From the IMG/VR virus record IMGVR_UViG_3300031673_005194, positions 1 through 44,315 of that record: a stretch of DNA of 44,315 bases, one strand, 5' to 3'. The stretch comes from a virus. A program made the position numbers and the translations under genes. Shown piece by piece: positions 1-6,343 of this stretch (positions are counted from its first letter, which is position 1; each line of letters begins with the position of its first letter). Under the pieces are notes generated by a model that had not been told where the DNA came from, did no database searches, and was given only the letters and a program-made list of their open reading frames with translations.

Positions 1-144
1 ATTGAATCATCCAAGAATAAGCAAGAACGCTTCCATTGCCATGTAGGATTCGGAGTAGATGATTGGAATTGCTATGCAGATTGCATGTTTTGGAGTGGTG
101 GCATATGTACTAATTATGAGATTGAGAAGGAGGAGGAGAAATGA
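1..144 (+). CDS. 5'-truncated small protein, C-terminal 47 codons
   Basis: The frame is open from the first base of the window to a TGA, so the start lies to the left. The visible tail is rich in Cys and aromatic residues (HCHVGFGVDDWNCYADC) and ends in a Glu/Lys run that doubles as the ribosome site of the next gene, whose ATG overlaps this stop by 4 bp. The family is not recognised. The overlap places it in the same rightward operon as the next small genes. Confidence 0.55.
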   Translation: MESSKNKQERFHCHVGFGVDDWNCYADCMFWSGGICTNYEIEKEEEK

Positions 145-308
145 AAACCATAATATTTAGTTGTAGCGAAAATGGTAAACGTCATCAAGAAGAAATTGAG
201 TTCGAAGATGATGTGCCAGAGAATGAGATAACGGAAGAGTTTGAGAGATGGGTATGGCAAGAGGTAGGAGATAACTATTGTTGGTTTAACAAGGAGGGGG
301 AGAAATGA
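141..308 (+). CDS. small acidic phage protein, 55 aa
   Basis: The ATG overlaps the preceding stop (ATGA) and follows a strong AGGAGGAGG site. The product is very acidic in the middle (EEIEFEDDVPENEITEEFE) with two late Trp residues and one late Cys. The C-terminal KEGEK codons again form the ribosome site of the next gene, a compact arrangement typical of phage accessory operons. Function unknown. Confidence 0.6.
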   Translation: MKTIIFSCSENGKRHQEEIEFEDDVPENEITEEFERWVWQEVGDNYCWFNKEGEK

Positions 309-481
309 ACTGTAAACAATGTGATTCCGAAATGGAGCAGGTTGACACTACTTACAGTAATATAAATACCGAAAGATCACATAAAGGACAACACACGGGA
401 GATGTCTATCATTGCCTTGAGTGTGGCCGATACTTTTTAGACAACTTCTTGACAGGCAACATTGAGTCTTGGATTTATTGA
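305..481 (+). CDS. small zinc-ribbon protein, 58 aa
   Basis: The ATG overlaps the previous stop by 4 bp behind an AGGGGGAG site. The protein starts MNCKQCDSEM and has a second pair CLECGRYF near residue 42, so CxxC...CxxC can bind one zinc. It is about the minimum size for a free-standing zinc ribbon. Such proteins are common in Firmicute phage early regions and may bind nucleic acid or a partner. The actual role is unknown. Confidence 0.65.
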   Translation: MNCKQCDSEMEQVDTTYSNINTERSHKGQHTGDVYHCLECGRYFLDNFLTGNIESWIY

Positions 482-497
482 GAAGGGGGATAACCAC

Positions 498-767
498 TTG
501 AACATGAAAGAAAATTGGGAAGTGATTAATAAGACTACGGAATTCCCGGAATGGATTATCATAGACTCTCATGTATCCATAAGAGGTTTTCGCGCGTTGT
601 GTTTAAGGTGCCAAAGCAGGAATGTCGGAAAGCTTAAAGAATGCAAAGAATGGACAAAAAATCACATTAGCGAGTGCAAAGGGGCAACTTGTCAAGAATG
701 TGGTCATGTATACGAGGGATTTTCACGGGATAGATGCCCTAAATGTTCATACTGCGTTAATGATTAA
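498..767 (+). CDS. zinc-ribbon phage protein, 89 aa
   Basis: The best start is the TTG at 498, seven bases after an AGGGGGA site. An upstream ATG at 462 lies inside the previous gene and lacks such a site. The protein has Cys pairs CLRC (middle) and CQEC, CPKCSYC (C-terminal), giving up to two zinc sites. It is co-directional with its neighbours and separated from the upstream gene by only a few bases. Function not recognised. Confidence 0.6.
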   Translation: MNMKENWEVINKTTEFPEWIIIDSHVSIRGFRALCLRCQSRNVGKLKECKEWTKNHISECKGATCQECGHVYEGFSRDRCPKCSYCVND

Positions 768-812
768 CTACATGAACAATCTCTTGAAAAAACATGGGAG
801 GAATGGATAAGG

Positions 813-989
813 ATGGAATCATGCTGGCTAATTGAATTTAAAGATGGACATAAAATTATCATTTCCGAAGAACTTTACGAGAAGGAAGAAGAACGCAATT
901 GGGTAGGAAGAGAAAGAGTATGCGAGGAACATTGGTTTGATATACGGAAGTGCCGAGAGCGAAATAGAGGGATTAGCGTTAACGGTTAA
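813..989 (+). CDS. small charged protein, 58 aa
   Basis: ATG 813 follows a GGATAAGG site and opens a 58-codon frame to TAA. The product begins MESCWLIEFKDGHKIIISEEL and is Glu/Arg rich after residue 20. There is no recognisable motif. Codon use and spacing (23 bp after the previous frame would close) match the operon. An alternative ATG at 803 is in another frame and closes within 11 codons, so it is unlikely. Confidence 0.5.
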   Translation: MESCWLIEFKDGHKIIISEELYEKEEERNWVGRERVCEEHWFDIRKCRERNRGISVNG

Positions 990-1015
990 ATCAATATTGT
1001 AGGGGGATGAAGAAA

Positions 1016-1264
1016 GTGCCGAAATCAATAACCACTTGGTTTTGTGAAACATGCAACCTTGAACATAAATCAGAATCAGATGCAATTAGCTGTGAAAATC
1101 AGCATTACAAAATTGGGAACATCATCGGAGTTTATTATGCAAAAGGCAGAAAAGCCCCTGCTAGTATTCAGGTAGAAGTTGGGGTAGGAAGCGGTATGGG
1201 TGAAAAGGATATATTCTACCTTGTCTCGGAAGACGGTTGGGGATCTAAAATGACTAGTAAGTAA
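1016..1264 (+). CDS. small Cys/His protein, 82 aa
   Basis: An AGGGGG site at 1001-1006 directly abuts an in-frame ATG at 1007, which leaves no spacer. The GTG at 1016, nine bases downstream, is therefore the better start. The N-terminus has C-x2-C and a later C-x3-H (FCETCNLEH, ISCENQH), a C2H2/C2CH-like zinc finger, followed by a beta-rich tail. It is the last gene of the first rightward cluster, with a terminator immediately downstream. Function unknown. Confidence 0.6.
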   Translation: MPKSITTWFCETCNLEHKSESDAISCENQHYKIGNIIGVYYAKGRKAPASIQVEVGVGSGMGEKDIFYLVSEDGWGSKMTSK

Positions 1265-1267
1265 AAA

Positions 1268-1302
1268 ACAAAAGCCTTATTCAAATGAGCGAGGCTTTTT
1301 TC
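1268..1302 (+). terminator. rho-independent terminator after first small-gene cluster
   Basis: An AAAGCCT / AGGCTTT inverted repeat (1271-1277 with 1292-1298) surrounds a 14-nt loop and is followed by a T run. It lies 5 bp after the stop of the upstream gene. Confidence 0.75.
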
Positions 1303-1364
1303 TATTTTCAAAAGTATCTAAATAATTTGAGCCTTTAGTCCTAGCCACTTCGACAAATTACCCC

Positions 1365-1393
1365 TTGAACATCAATGGAACATATGTTCTAAT
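1365..1393 (+). promoter_or_regulatory. LexA-box-overlapped promoter
   Basis: GAACATATGTTC at 1378-1389 is a perfect 12-bp palindrome and fits the Gram-positive LexA/DinR pattern GAAC-N4-GTTC. It lies in a plausible promoter: TTGAAC (1365-1370), a 17-bp spacer and TCTAAT (1388-1393). The box covers the spacer and touches the -10, a usual place for SOS repression. The first gene downstream is the small HTH protein at 1649. The promoter assignment is inference; the palindrome is seen directly. Confidence 0.6.
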
Positions 1394-1507
1394 AATAAAC
1401 AAACCTATTTTGTCTAAATCTTATATAAATCGTCACAAAATCATCACACAATTTGGGACTATTGGACTATGGAAACGATGGTAATTTAGGAATATTCTGA
1501 GAATTAC

Positions 1508-1548
1508 AAGGAAGTCCACACACCCCTGCAAAAGGTCCGGACTTCCTT
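1508..1548. promoter_or_regulatory. 10-bp perfect stem-loop in leader of HTH gene
   Basis: AAGGAAGTCC (1508-1517) and GGACTTCCTT (1539-1548) form a perfect 10-bp stem with a 21-nt loop in the otherwise gene-free stretch 1303-1648. The 3' arm is followed by TTA and not a real T run, so termination is possible but weak. It could be an attenuator or RNA element between the LexA-box promoter and the HTH gene. Apart from this hairpin and the LexA box I see nothing else in 1303-1648. Confidence 0.5.
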
Positions 1549-1648
1549 TACACAAAACACGCTTCCAAAGAAGGGAATATTTTGCTATTGCAATTATAAT
1601 AGTATTAATCCTCTTTGACAAGCGAAAAATTGAAGGAGGAAAAAATAA

Positions 1649-1840
1649 ATGTTTCAGATTACGTTAAGCACTGCGAGGGAAATAAGTGGATATACCGTGG
1701 AGGAAGCCGCAAGGCACTTAGAAATACCTATTAATACATATATCGCTTACGAAAACGACCCGGGAGTGATACCCAAGGTCATTGCCTGTAAAATTAAGAA
1801 AATGTATAATGTCTTATTAGAATTAATTGAAATTAGATAA
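1649..1840 (+). CDS. small XRE/HTH-type DNA-binding protein, 63 aa
   Basis: The start ATG 1649 follows an AAGGAGG site at good distance. The sequence STAREISGYTVEEAARHLEI followed by NTYIAYENDP matches a helix-turn-helix of the XRE type (turn at GYTVEEAA; recognition helix NTYIAYEN). It is just long enough for a single HTH bundle without an effector domain. It lies between a LexA-controlled promoter and the attachment site, so an SOS-linked regulatory role is plausible. The frame ends inside the left copy of the 25-bp att arm repeat. Confidence 0.65.
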   Translation: MFQITLSTAREISGYTVEEAARHLEIPINTYIAYENDPGVIPKVIACKIKKMYNVLLELIEIR

Positions 1841-1862
1841 GTGGGTCAAAAGAGGGTCAAAA
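1838..1862. repeat. left att arm repeat (putative integrase arm site)
   Basis: A 25-bp sequence containing GGGTCAAAAGAGGGTCAAAA is repeated exactly at 2070-2094, on the other side of the tRNA-Pro fragment and in the same orientation. Inside each copy the 9-mer GGGTCAAAA occurs twice, 11 bp apart, as expected for arm-type sites bound by the N-terminal domain of a tyrosine integrase. That role is inferred from position and symmetry. Confidence 0.6.
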
Positions 1863-1873
1863 GGCAAAAAAAT

Positions 1874-1901
1874 AAAGGGTTTCCAATGAAGGAAACCCTT
1901 T
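1874..1901 (-). terminator. terminator of the tRNA-Pro fragment (leftward)
   Basis: AAAGGGTTTCC (1874-1884) pairs perfectly with GGAAACCCTTT (1891-1901) around a 6-nt loop. Read leftward, the stem is followed by a long T run (A run on the plus strand at 1863-1872), a standard rho-independent terminator. It lies 8 bp past the CCA end of the tRNA fragment and would supply a terminator to the tRNA rebuilt on integration. Confidence 0.75.
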
Positions 1902-1909
1902 GATATCAG

Positions 1910-1960
1910 TGGTCGGGGCGACGGGATTCGAACCCACGGCCTCTTGGTCCCGAACCAAGC
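1910..1960 (-). other. attachment-site core: 3' half of tRNA-Pro(CGG)
   Basis: Read on the minus strand, the segment has an anticodon stem CTTGG/CCAAG, loop TTCGGGA (anticodon CGG, plus-strand 1950-1952), variable loop, a T arm containing GTTCGAAT, acceptor strand CGCCCCG and ACCA. The D arm and 5' acceptor strand are absent: beyond 1960 the sequence is unrelated. This is not a working tRNA but the identity segment used by an integrase that inserts at the 3' end of a host tRNA-Pro gene. The integrase lies next to it. Confidence 0.85.
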
Positions 1961-2069
1961 ACGTGCACTTATTTTAATATTATGATGTCTGTATAAATCC
2001 TTATTTCATCGGTATTTAGGGACTTTTCTATTTTTACCCAACTACTTAATTTATTTAATTATTCAATAA

Positions 2070-2094
2070 TAAGTGGGTCAAAAGAGGGTCAAAA
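2070..2094. repeat. right att arm repeat (putative integrase arm site)
   Basis: This is an exact second copy of the 25-bp repeat at 1838-1862, in the same orientation, between the tRNA-Pro core and the integrase terminator. Arm sites on both sides of the core are the arrangement of attP. In attL or attR one side would be host DNA without the arm. Confidence 0.6.
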
Positions 2095-2104
2095 TGGATA
2101 AATA

Positions 2105-2132
2105 AAAAAGGTTCTCAGGTGAGGGCCTTTTT
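2105..2132. terminator. terminator between att site and integrase
   Basis: AAAAAGG...CCTTTTT with an inner TCTC/GAG pairing forms a stem flanked by A and T runs, so it could work in both directions. It lies 6 bp after the integrase stop codon and most likely ends the leftward int-repressor transcript. Confidence 0.7.
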
Positions 2133-2137
2133 CTGTG

Positions 2138-3373
2138 TCAACTACTCTTTCGCCTAAACTCAAGGACCTTCCCAGTCTCTTTCTTTTTACCCTTTTCAAG
2201 ATCGTGTAACTTATCATCAATTTTATCAAAAATATTGTCAAGAACGTTGGCTGCGTCTTCACTTGAATCCGCTATCATATCCCCATAGATATCCAATGTG
2301 GTCGTGCTTTCATCATGACCCAAGGCATACTGCAGATCTTTTAAACTAAGCTTTTTGCGGCTCATAAATACGAACGTATGCCTTAGACAATGAGGACTTG
2401 CATATATACCTATTTTTTCAGTATACCTTCTCATCATTTTTGTATACGAGTTTGCGGTTAAAAGTTTGCCCTCATCGGACGGGAATAAAAGGCCAGTCTT
2501 TTTTAGTTCCTCATTGAAGAGTATCGGGTTAGTCTCTTTCAACAACATTTTTCTTTGCTCGGACAGATATTCCATAGCTTGCTTAGTTAGGGGGACGTTG
2601 TGGATCTTAGCCGACTTAGTATCCCCAATTCCTGTACTGCTATCAGATTCATCAATGATTATTCGCCGGTTTTCCAAGTCAATGTCATTTTCCCGAAGTG
2701 CCAGAAGTTCCCCTCTTCTCATCCCTGTTACAAGTAGTAAACGCATGGACCAGATCCACCGACTATCCTTCATTGCAACAAAGAGCTTATGGAGTTCCAC
2801 GATAGATAATACCTTCCGTTGCTTTGCTTGCTTCTGCGGTATCTCAATATCTACCACGGGATTTTCGCTAACTATCTTATCCTTAATTAGCTTTTTCCAA
2901 GCCCTGAGCATAACCCCTTTGACATGATTCATCGTCCTTGTGGAATAACCCCTCTTTTCGGGTTTAATCACCTTACCCGCCTTATCCAGCACCGTAGCAT
3001 GGACTACCTTATCGTTCATGACTGCAATCACGCCCTGAATATCCATGCTGATGATCTTGGATATCTTCCTATGTCCTATCTCTGGCTTAACATGTTGCTC
3101 GTAAAGCGTCTTGTATTGGTCGTATGTACCTTGCTTCTTGAGGGGCTTAATATATACGGCAAGCCATTTTATAAACCACTCATCGACGGTCAACTTGTTA
3201 GAAGCTACAACCGGCAGATTTGAAACCTTCTTAACTTTAGCCTGTAATTCGCCAGGAGTCCTCCCGTAGAGTACGCGAGGCTTGCCATCAACTTGCTGAG
3301 TCCAAGATATTCTCCCATCTTTGCGAAGCTTATAACTTCCCATACCATTAGGATTGCGTTGCTTTGCCATCAC
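2138..3373 (-). CDS. int: phage integrase, tyrosine recombinase, 411 aa
   Basis: It catalyses site-specific recombination between attP and a bacterial attB, here most likely a tRNA-Pro gene. An N-terminal AP2-like arm-binding region (about 1-50) is followed by a SAM-like core-binding domain (about 60-165) and the catalytic domain (about 185-400). Catalytic residues are visible: R219 in TGMRRGELL, H328-x-x-R331 in PHCLRH, H353 in LGH and nucleophile Y363 in LDIYGD. The length is normal for Gram-positive temperate-phage integrases. The GTG at 3373 starts 1 bp after the repressor stop, with AAAGG 7 bp upstream; an ATG follows as codon 2. It is probably co-transcribed with the repressor. Intact. 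Confidence 0.95.
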   Translation of the reverse strand: MMAKQRNPNGMGSYKLRKDGRISWTQQVDGKPRVLYGRTPGELQAKVKKVSNLPVVASNKLTVDEWFIKWLAVYIKPLKKQGTYDQYKTLYEQHVKPEIGHRKISKIISMDIQGVIAVMNDKVVHATVLDKAGKVIKPEKRGYSTRTMNHVKGVMLRAWKKLIKDKIVSENPVVDIEIPQKQAKQRKVLSIVELHKLFVAMKDSRWIWSMRLLLVTGMRRGELLALRENDIDLENRRIIIDESDSSTGIGDTKSAKIHNVPLTKQAMEYLSEQRKMLLKETNPILFNEELKKTGLLFPSDEGKLLTANSYTKMMRRYTEKIGIYASPHCLRHTFVFMSRKKLSLKDLQYALGHDESTTTLDIYGDMIADSSEDAANVLDNIFDKIDDKLHDLEKGKKKETGKVLEFRRKSS

Positions 3374-3374
3374 A

Positions 3375-3590
3375 TTAATTCCTTTCTAGAACATCATCGT
3401 CCGCTAAATAATCTAATGTTACGTTGAGATACTTCTTAAGCTTCATCAGGGTTGATAGTTTGATATTGTCTGTTCCAAGTTCATAGAAATTAATAATTGT
3501 CATATAAGGTATTCCCGAGAGCTTTGAAAGTTCTCTTCTGTTGATACCTTTTTCACTCATTAGCAAATCTAACTTATCAATAAGCTTCAT
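3375..3590 (-). CDS. XRE-family phage repressor (CI-like), 71 aa
   Basis: A compact single-domain HTH protein: residues 1-60 form the helix bundle with HTH around RRELSKLSGIPYMTIINFYE, followed by TLMKLKKYLNVTLDYLADD, a common ending of the XRE fold. There is no peptidase or dimerisation domain, so it cannot self-cleave like LexA/CI. Induction would need an antirepressor, and such genes lie nearby. It is transcribed leftward with int and divergent from the Cro-like gene. The intergenic palindromes at 3721-3761 are the likely operators. Confidence 0.85.
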   Translation of the reverse strand: MKLIDKLDLLMSEKGINRRELSKLSGIPYMTIINFYELGTDNIKLSTLMKLKKYLNVTLDYLADDDVLERN

Positions 3591-3638
3591 GGGTTTATCG
3601 AACCCGCCTTTCTACAATAGTTTGTACATTTCTAGCAC

Positions 3639-3667
3639 ATTATACATTAAATATATTTACCATACAA
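3639..3667 (-). promoter_or_regulatory. leftward promoter of repressor-int operon
   Basis: On the minus strand TTGTAT (3667-3662) and TATAAT (3644-3639) are separated by exactly 17 bp. A half operator, TACCAT at 3658-3663, overlaps the -35 box, hinting at autoregulation by the repressor. Confidence 0.65.
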
Positions 3668-3711
3668 CATAAATTTTTATACTCAAATCATAAGAGAATA
3701 GCTTTAGTCTA

Positions 3712-3740
3712 TTGACTGGTTACCATGCATGGTATATTAT
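3712..3740 (+). promoter_or_regulatory. rightward early promoter
   Basis: TTGACT (3712-3717), a 17-bp spacer and TATTAT (3735-3740). The first 14-bp palindromic operator (3721-3734) lies entirely within the spacer and the second lies just downstream of the -10, so a bound repressor would block RNA polymerase. It drives the Cro-like gene and the lysogeny/early genes to its right. Confidence 0.75.
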
Positions 3741-3761
3741 TGAATCATACCATGCATGGTA
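3721..3761. promoter_or_regulatory. twin palindromic operators
   Basis: TACCATGCATGGTA is a perfect 14-bp palindrome present twice, at 3721-3734 and 3748-3761, with centres 27 bp apart. They flank the -10 of the rightward promoter between the divergent repressor and Cro-like genes, the textbook place for lysogeny-switch operators. Confidence 0.8.
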
Positions 3762-3785
3762 AATTTTTAGTAAGGGGGAAATAAT

Positions 3786-4010
3786 TTGTTTAAGAACTTA
3801 AGGGCAGAGATGGCGAGACTTGACAATATTAGTGGAAAGGTAATCGCAGATGCAATCGGAACAACTGCTCAGGCTTTCTATGATAAGATGTCGGGCCGTT
3901 CAGAATTTAAGAGAGGTGAAATGGTAAAAATTAGAAAGGCTTTTTTTAAAGGTATGACGCTCGACTATCTCTTCTATTGTGAAGAAGATGATTATAAGGA
4001 AGCGGGTTAA
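3786..4010 (+). CDS. Cro-like HTH regulator, 74 aa
   Basis: The TTG start lies 6-7 bp after an AAGGGGG site. The product MFKNLRAEMARLDNISGKVI continues with ADAIGTTAQAFYDKMSGRSEF, a helix-turn-helix with the recognition helix near AQAFYDKMSG, and ends in an acidic tail. It is the first gene behind the rightward promoter and operators, the usual place of Cro. It probably binds the same operators as the repressor to lock in lytic growth. No effector domain is present. Confidence 0.75.
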   Translation: MFKNLRAEMARLDNISGKVIADAIGTTAQAFYDKMSGRSEFKRGEMVKIRKAFFKGMTLDYLFYCEEDDYKEAG

Positions 4011-4027
4011 TTAAGAAAGGAGGGCTT

Positions 4028-4672
4028 ATGAACAACCTAGTTTTCCTCGAACCGGACGATTTAAGCGAGATACCTTTCACTACATCAAAAGTCATTGCTG
4101 AACACGGAAAGGTTCAACATGACACTGTTCAAAGATTGATTAGAAACTATGAATCTGACCTAGAAGAATTCGGCAAGCTCGGATTTGAAATCCGACCTTT
4201 AGAAAGTGGACAGTCGGAAAAGATCTATAAACTGAACGAACAGCAATCGACACTTTTGATCATTTACATGAAAAACACTCTTCCAGTTCGTCAATTCAAA
4301 AAAGCCCTTGTTAAACAATTCTATCTAATGCAAAAAGAACTTATTAGTCGCAAGGTAACTCGTCAAATTGGAAAGCAAGCAAGGGAAGCATTAACAAACG
4401 CAATCCAAGGATTACCCGAAAGCCCACATAAGGAAATGAAGTATAAGCACTATACGGATCTTGTTTACAAAATAGTTTTTGGCAAGAACGCGAAGCAATT
4501 GAGGGAATTTCACGGCATTGGCAAAACTGATAATCTGCGAAACAGGTTTACATCTTCTGAATTGAAGCAAGTTGAAATGATTGAAGGCCAAATCAGTTCC
4601 CTAATTGATCTAGATTACGATTACAAAATGGTCAAGGACATCGTTTCAAGGAAGTATCTTAAGACTGCCTAG
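4028..4672 (+). CDS. Rha-type phage regulatory protein, 214 aa
   Basis: The N-terminal half (about 10-105) resembles the Rha/pRha domain: FTTSKVIAEHGKVQHDTVQR, NYESDLEEFGKLGFEI and a later STLLIIYMKNTLPVRQFKKA with FYLMQKEL. The C-terminal half is helical and carries KHYTDLVYKIVFGKNAKQLRE, like the ORF6N/ORF6C-type DNA-binding tails of Firmicute phages. It is likely a DNA-binding lysis-lysogeny regulator. It starts MNNL, as do the antirepressor and two remnant starts downstream. Strong AAGGAGG site. Confidence 0.75.
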   Translation: MNNLVFLEPDDLSEIPFTTSKVIAEHGKVQHDTVQRLIRNYESDLEEFGKLGFEIRPLESGQSEKIYKLNEQQSTLLIIYMKNTLPVRQFKKALVKQFYLMQKELISRKVTRQIGKQAREALTNAIQGLPESPHKEMKYKHYTDLVYKIVFGKNAKQLREFHGIGKTDNLRNRFTSSELKQVEMIEGQISSLIDLDYDYKMVKDIVSRKYLKTA

Positions 4673-4719
4673 CGGAGGGTCCACGAACAACTTAATCAAA
4701 TGAAGTGAGGTGAAAAAGG

Positions 4720-4908
4720 ATGGATGCAAACAAAACTAATTATCTAAAAGAAAACAACATCAGGGAAATTAACCCAAAGCACAAGTATTATAAAGTATTC
4801 GGCATGACAACTATGCTTTACTCGGAAGAATATCTTGAAAGTCACACAATCGAAGAGCTTACAGCTAAAGACAAAGAAAATGCTGACTATTTCAGCCAGC
4901 AAAAATAA
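4720..4908 (+). CDS. small hypothetical protein, 62 aa
   Basis: ATG 4720 follows a GTGAGGTG site. The product is hydrophilic (MDANKTNYLKENNIREINPK; later YYKVFGMTTMLYSEEYLESH) with no known motif. It stands alone between the Rha-type gene and a convergent HTH gene whose end lies 11 bp away. Function unknown. Confidence 0.5.
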   Translation: MDANKTNYLKENNIREINPKHKYYKVFGMTTMLYSEEYLESHTIEELTAKDKENADYFSQQK

Positions 4909-4919
4909 GAAAGATGAAG

Positions 4920-5120
4920 TTAGATAGTGAATGTAAAAGGAACATTGTCTGCATACAGGACATTCTTTAGGAACCCTTTGTCTATAAGCTGTCGTAAAGC
5001 TTTATCGATGTCGGATTCTGAAAGCCCGGTACTCTTAACAATATAATCGAAATCCATTGTATTGTCTTTACTGTTTGTTTTATAGAACTCGATTATGCAA
5101 TTTTTTACTTTATCTATCAT
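4920..5120 (-). CDS. winged-helix-like small protein, 66 aa
   Basis: The start ATG has a GGGAGGTG site 7 bp upstream on the minus strand. The sequence DFDYIVKSTGLSESDIDKAL followed by RQLIDKGFLKNVLYADN reads as a winged-helix HTH (turn at TGLSES, recognition helix SDIDKALRQL, wing after GFLK). It is one of few leftward genes in the window and is convergent with its left neighbour. It may be an additional regulator of the lysogeny block. Confidence 0.6.
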   Translation of the reverse strand: MIDKVKNCIIEFYKTNSKDNTMDFDYIVKSTGLSESDIDKALRQLIDKGFLKNVLYADNVPFTFTI

Positions 5121-5140
5121 TGACTTACACCTCCCTTCAT

Positions 5141-5213
5141 ATCTGCATTGTTAGTCTGTACAACTATCAACTTCGACGCAAGCGAAGTAAAACCTGTAGA
5201 AAGGAGAGACAAA
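5141..5213 (+). repeat. leader repeat copy 1 with small hairpin and RBS
   Basis: A leader with GTCTGTACAACTATCAA, then the hairpin CTTCG-ACGCAAG-CGAAG and an ACCTGTAGAAAGGAGAG ribosome site. About 60 bp align with 7018-7080 at roughly 80% identity by eye, and part of it with 6661-6715. It precedes a TTG start at 5214. Confidence 0.6.
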
Positions 5214-5303
5214 TTGAACAATTTAACAATCATTAATCAAAACGGAATCAATGTTGTGGACAGCCGGGATGTAGCTGAAATGGTGGGAAAACAGGGAGGA
5301 CTT

Positions 5304-6056
5304 ATGAACAATCTAATTCCAGTTAATTACGATGGTGAGAAACAAACAGTTTCAGGAAGATCACTCCATGAATTTCTAGAGGTCGGAACACATTTTAAAG
5401 ATTGGTTCCCAAGAATGTGTGAATATGGATTCACAGAAGGCATTGATTTCAACCCGCTCAAAATTGAGCAAGTTCAAATTGAAGGGTCAAGAGAAGTTAC
5501 GCGAGCAACAGTTGATTATCAACTAACAATCGAAATGGCAAAAGAACTTGCAATGCTCCAGCGAACAGAAAAAGGTAAGCAAGCTAGGCAGTATTTCATC
5601 CAACTCGAAAAGGCTTGGAATTCTCCTGAAGCATTAATGGCAAGAGCCTTAAAAATGGCTGATGTAAAAATACTCGAATACAAGAATGCTGTTTTTCAAC
5701 TTGAAGGAAAAATTGAAGCCCAACGTCCCAAGGTTATCTTTGCCGAAGCCCTTGAAGTGTCAAACAACACCATCCTCATCGGAGAGCTCGCGAAAATCCT
5801 ACGGCAGAACGGAGTAGAAATCGGACAGAACAGATTGTTTGAGAAGCTCAGGGAAGATGGGTATCTGATTCAGAGAAAAGGAGAGAGTTTCAATCAGCCA
5901 ACCCAGCGCAGTATGGAACTTGGATTACTTGAGATCAGAAAGCGAACCATCAATAATCCTGATGGAAGCGTCAGGGCGACGACCACTACAAAAGTTAGCG
6001 GAAAAGGCCAGATTTATTTCGTGAACAAATTTAAGACAGAACTTGTATTAGTCTGA
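5304..6056 (+). CDS. phage antirepressor, AntA/AntB plus KilA-C domains, 250 aa
   Basis: The N-terminal AntA/AntB domain (about 1-75) shows VSGRSLHEFLEVGTHFKDWF and PRMCEYGF, followed by TIEMAKELAMLQRTEKGKQA. A coiled linker leads to a C-terminal KilA-C/ANT domain (about 140-250) with GELAKILRQNGVEIGQNRLF and LREDGYLI. Such proteins inactivate the phage repressor and promote lysis. ATG 5304 has a GGGAGGA site and matches the usual start of the family. The same frame is open upstream to a TTG at 5214 (also with an AAAGGAG site), which would add a 30-residue Rha-like N-terminus. That is probably a recombination remnant. Confidence 0.85.
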   Translation: MNNLIPVNYDGEKQTVSGRSLHEFLEVGTHFKDWFPRMCEYGFTEGIDFNPLKIEQVQIEGSREVTRATVDYQLTIEMAKELAMLQRTEKGKQARQYFIQLEKAWNSPEALMARALKMADVKILEYKNAVFQLEGKIEAQRPKVIFAEALEVSNNTILIGELAKILRQNGVEIGQNRLFEKLREDGYLIQRKGESFNQPTQRSMELGLLEIRKRTINNPDGSVRATTTTKVSGKGQIYFVNKFKTELVLV

Positions 6057-6095
6057 GTTGTGAAAAAGATGGTTAAAGGAAAGGAAGTCCAAGCA

Positions 6096-6239
6096 ATGAA
6101 TGAAGTTGGTGAACTAATCACTTGGGCATGGGATGAGTATGATCGTGGGAACACAATGAAGATAGAACGCATCTTAGGTGTTTGTCGCAGGATGCACTTT
6201 CGCGCGAGAATTTTTCACAATCTCCCATTAATGCGTTAA
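6096..6239 (+). CDS. small basic protein, 47 aa
   Basis: ATG 6096 has an AAGGAAG site 8 bp upstream. The product starts MNEVGELITWAWDEYDRGNT and ends Arg-rich (CRRMHFRARIFHNLPLMR). The frame is open further up to a GTG at 6060 without a ribosome site. Function unknown. The helical, basic character could suit nucleic-acid or protein binding, but nothing specific is seen. Confidence 0.45.
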   Translation: MNEVGELITWAWDEYDRGNTMKIERILGVCRRMHFRARIFHNLPLMR

Positions 6240-6343
6240 GGCCTTTGGGTTTATCCGATGTTGGAGTCCATTAAATAACGAGTTGTCCAGACATATCTGA
6301 TTAAATATTTATCCCAATTATCACATGAAAGGAGATGAAAACT

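Noticed and set aside
1910-1960. Functional tRNA-Pro gene
   Set aside because: Only the anticodon arm, T arm and 3' acceptor strand exist; the D arm and 5' strand are missing, which fits an attachment core.
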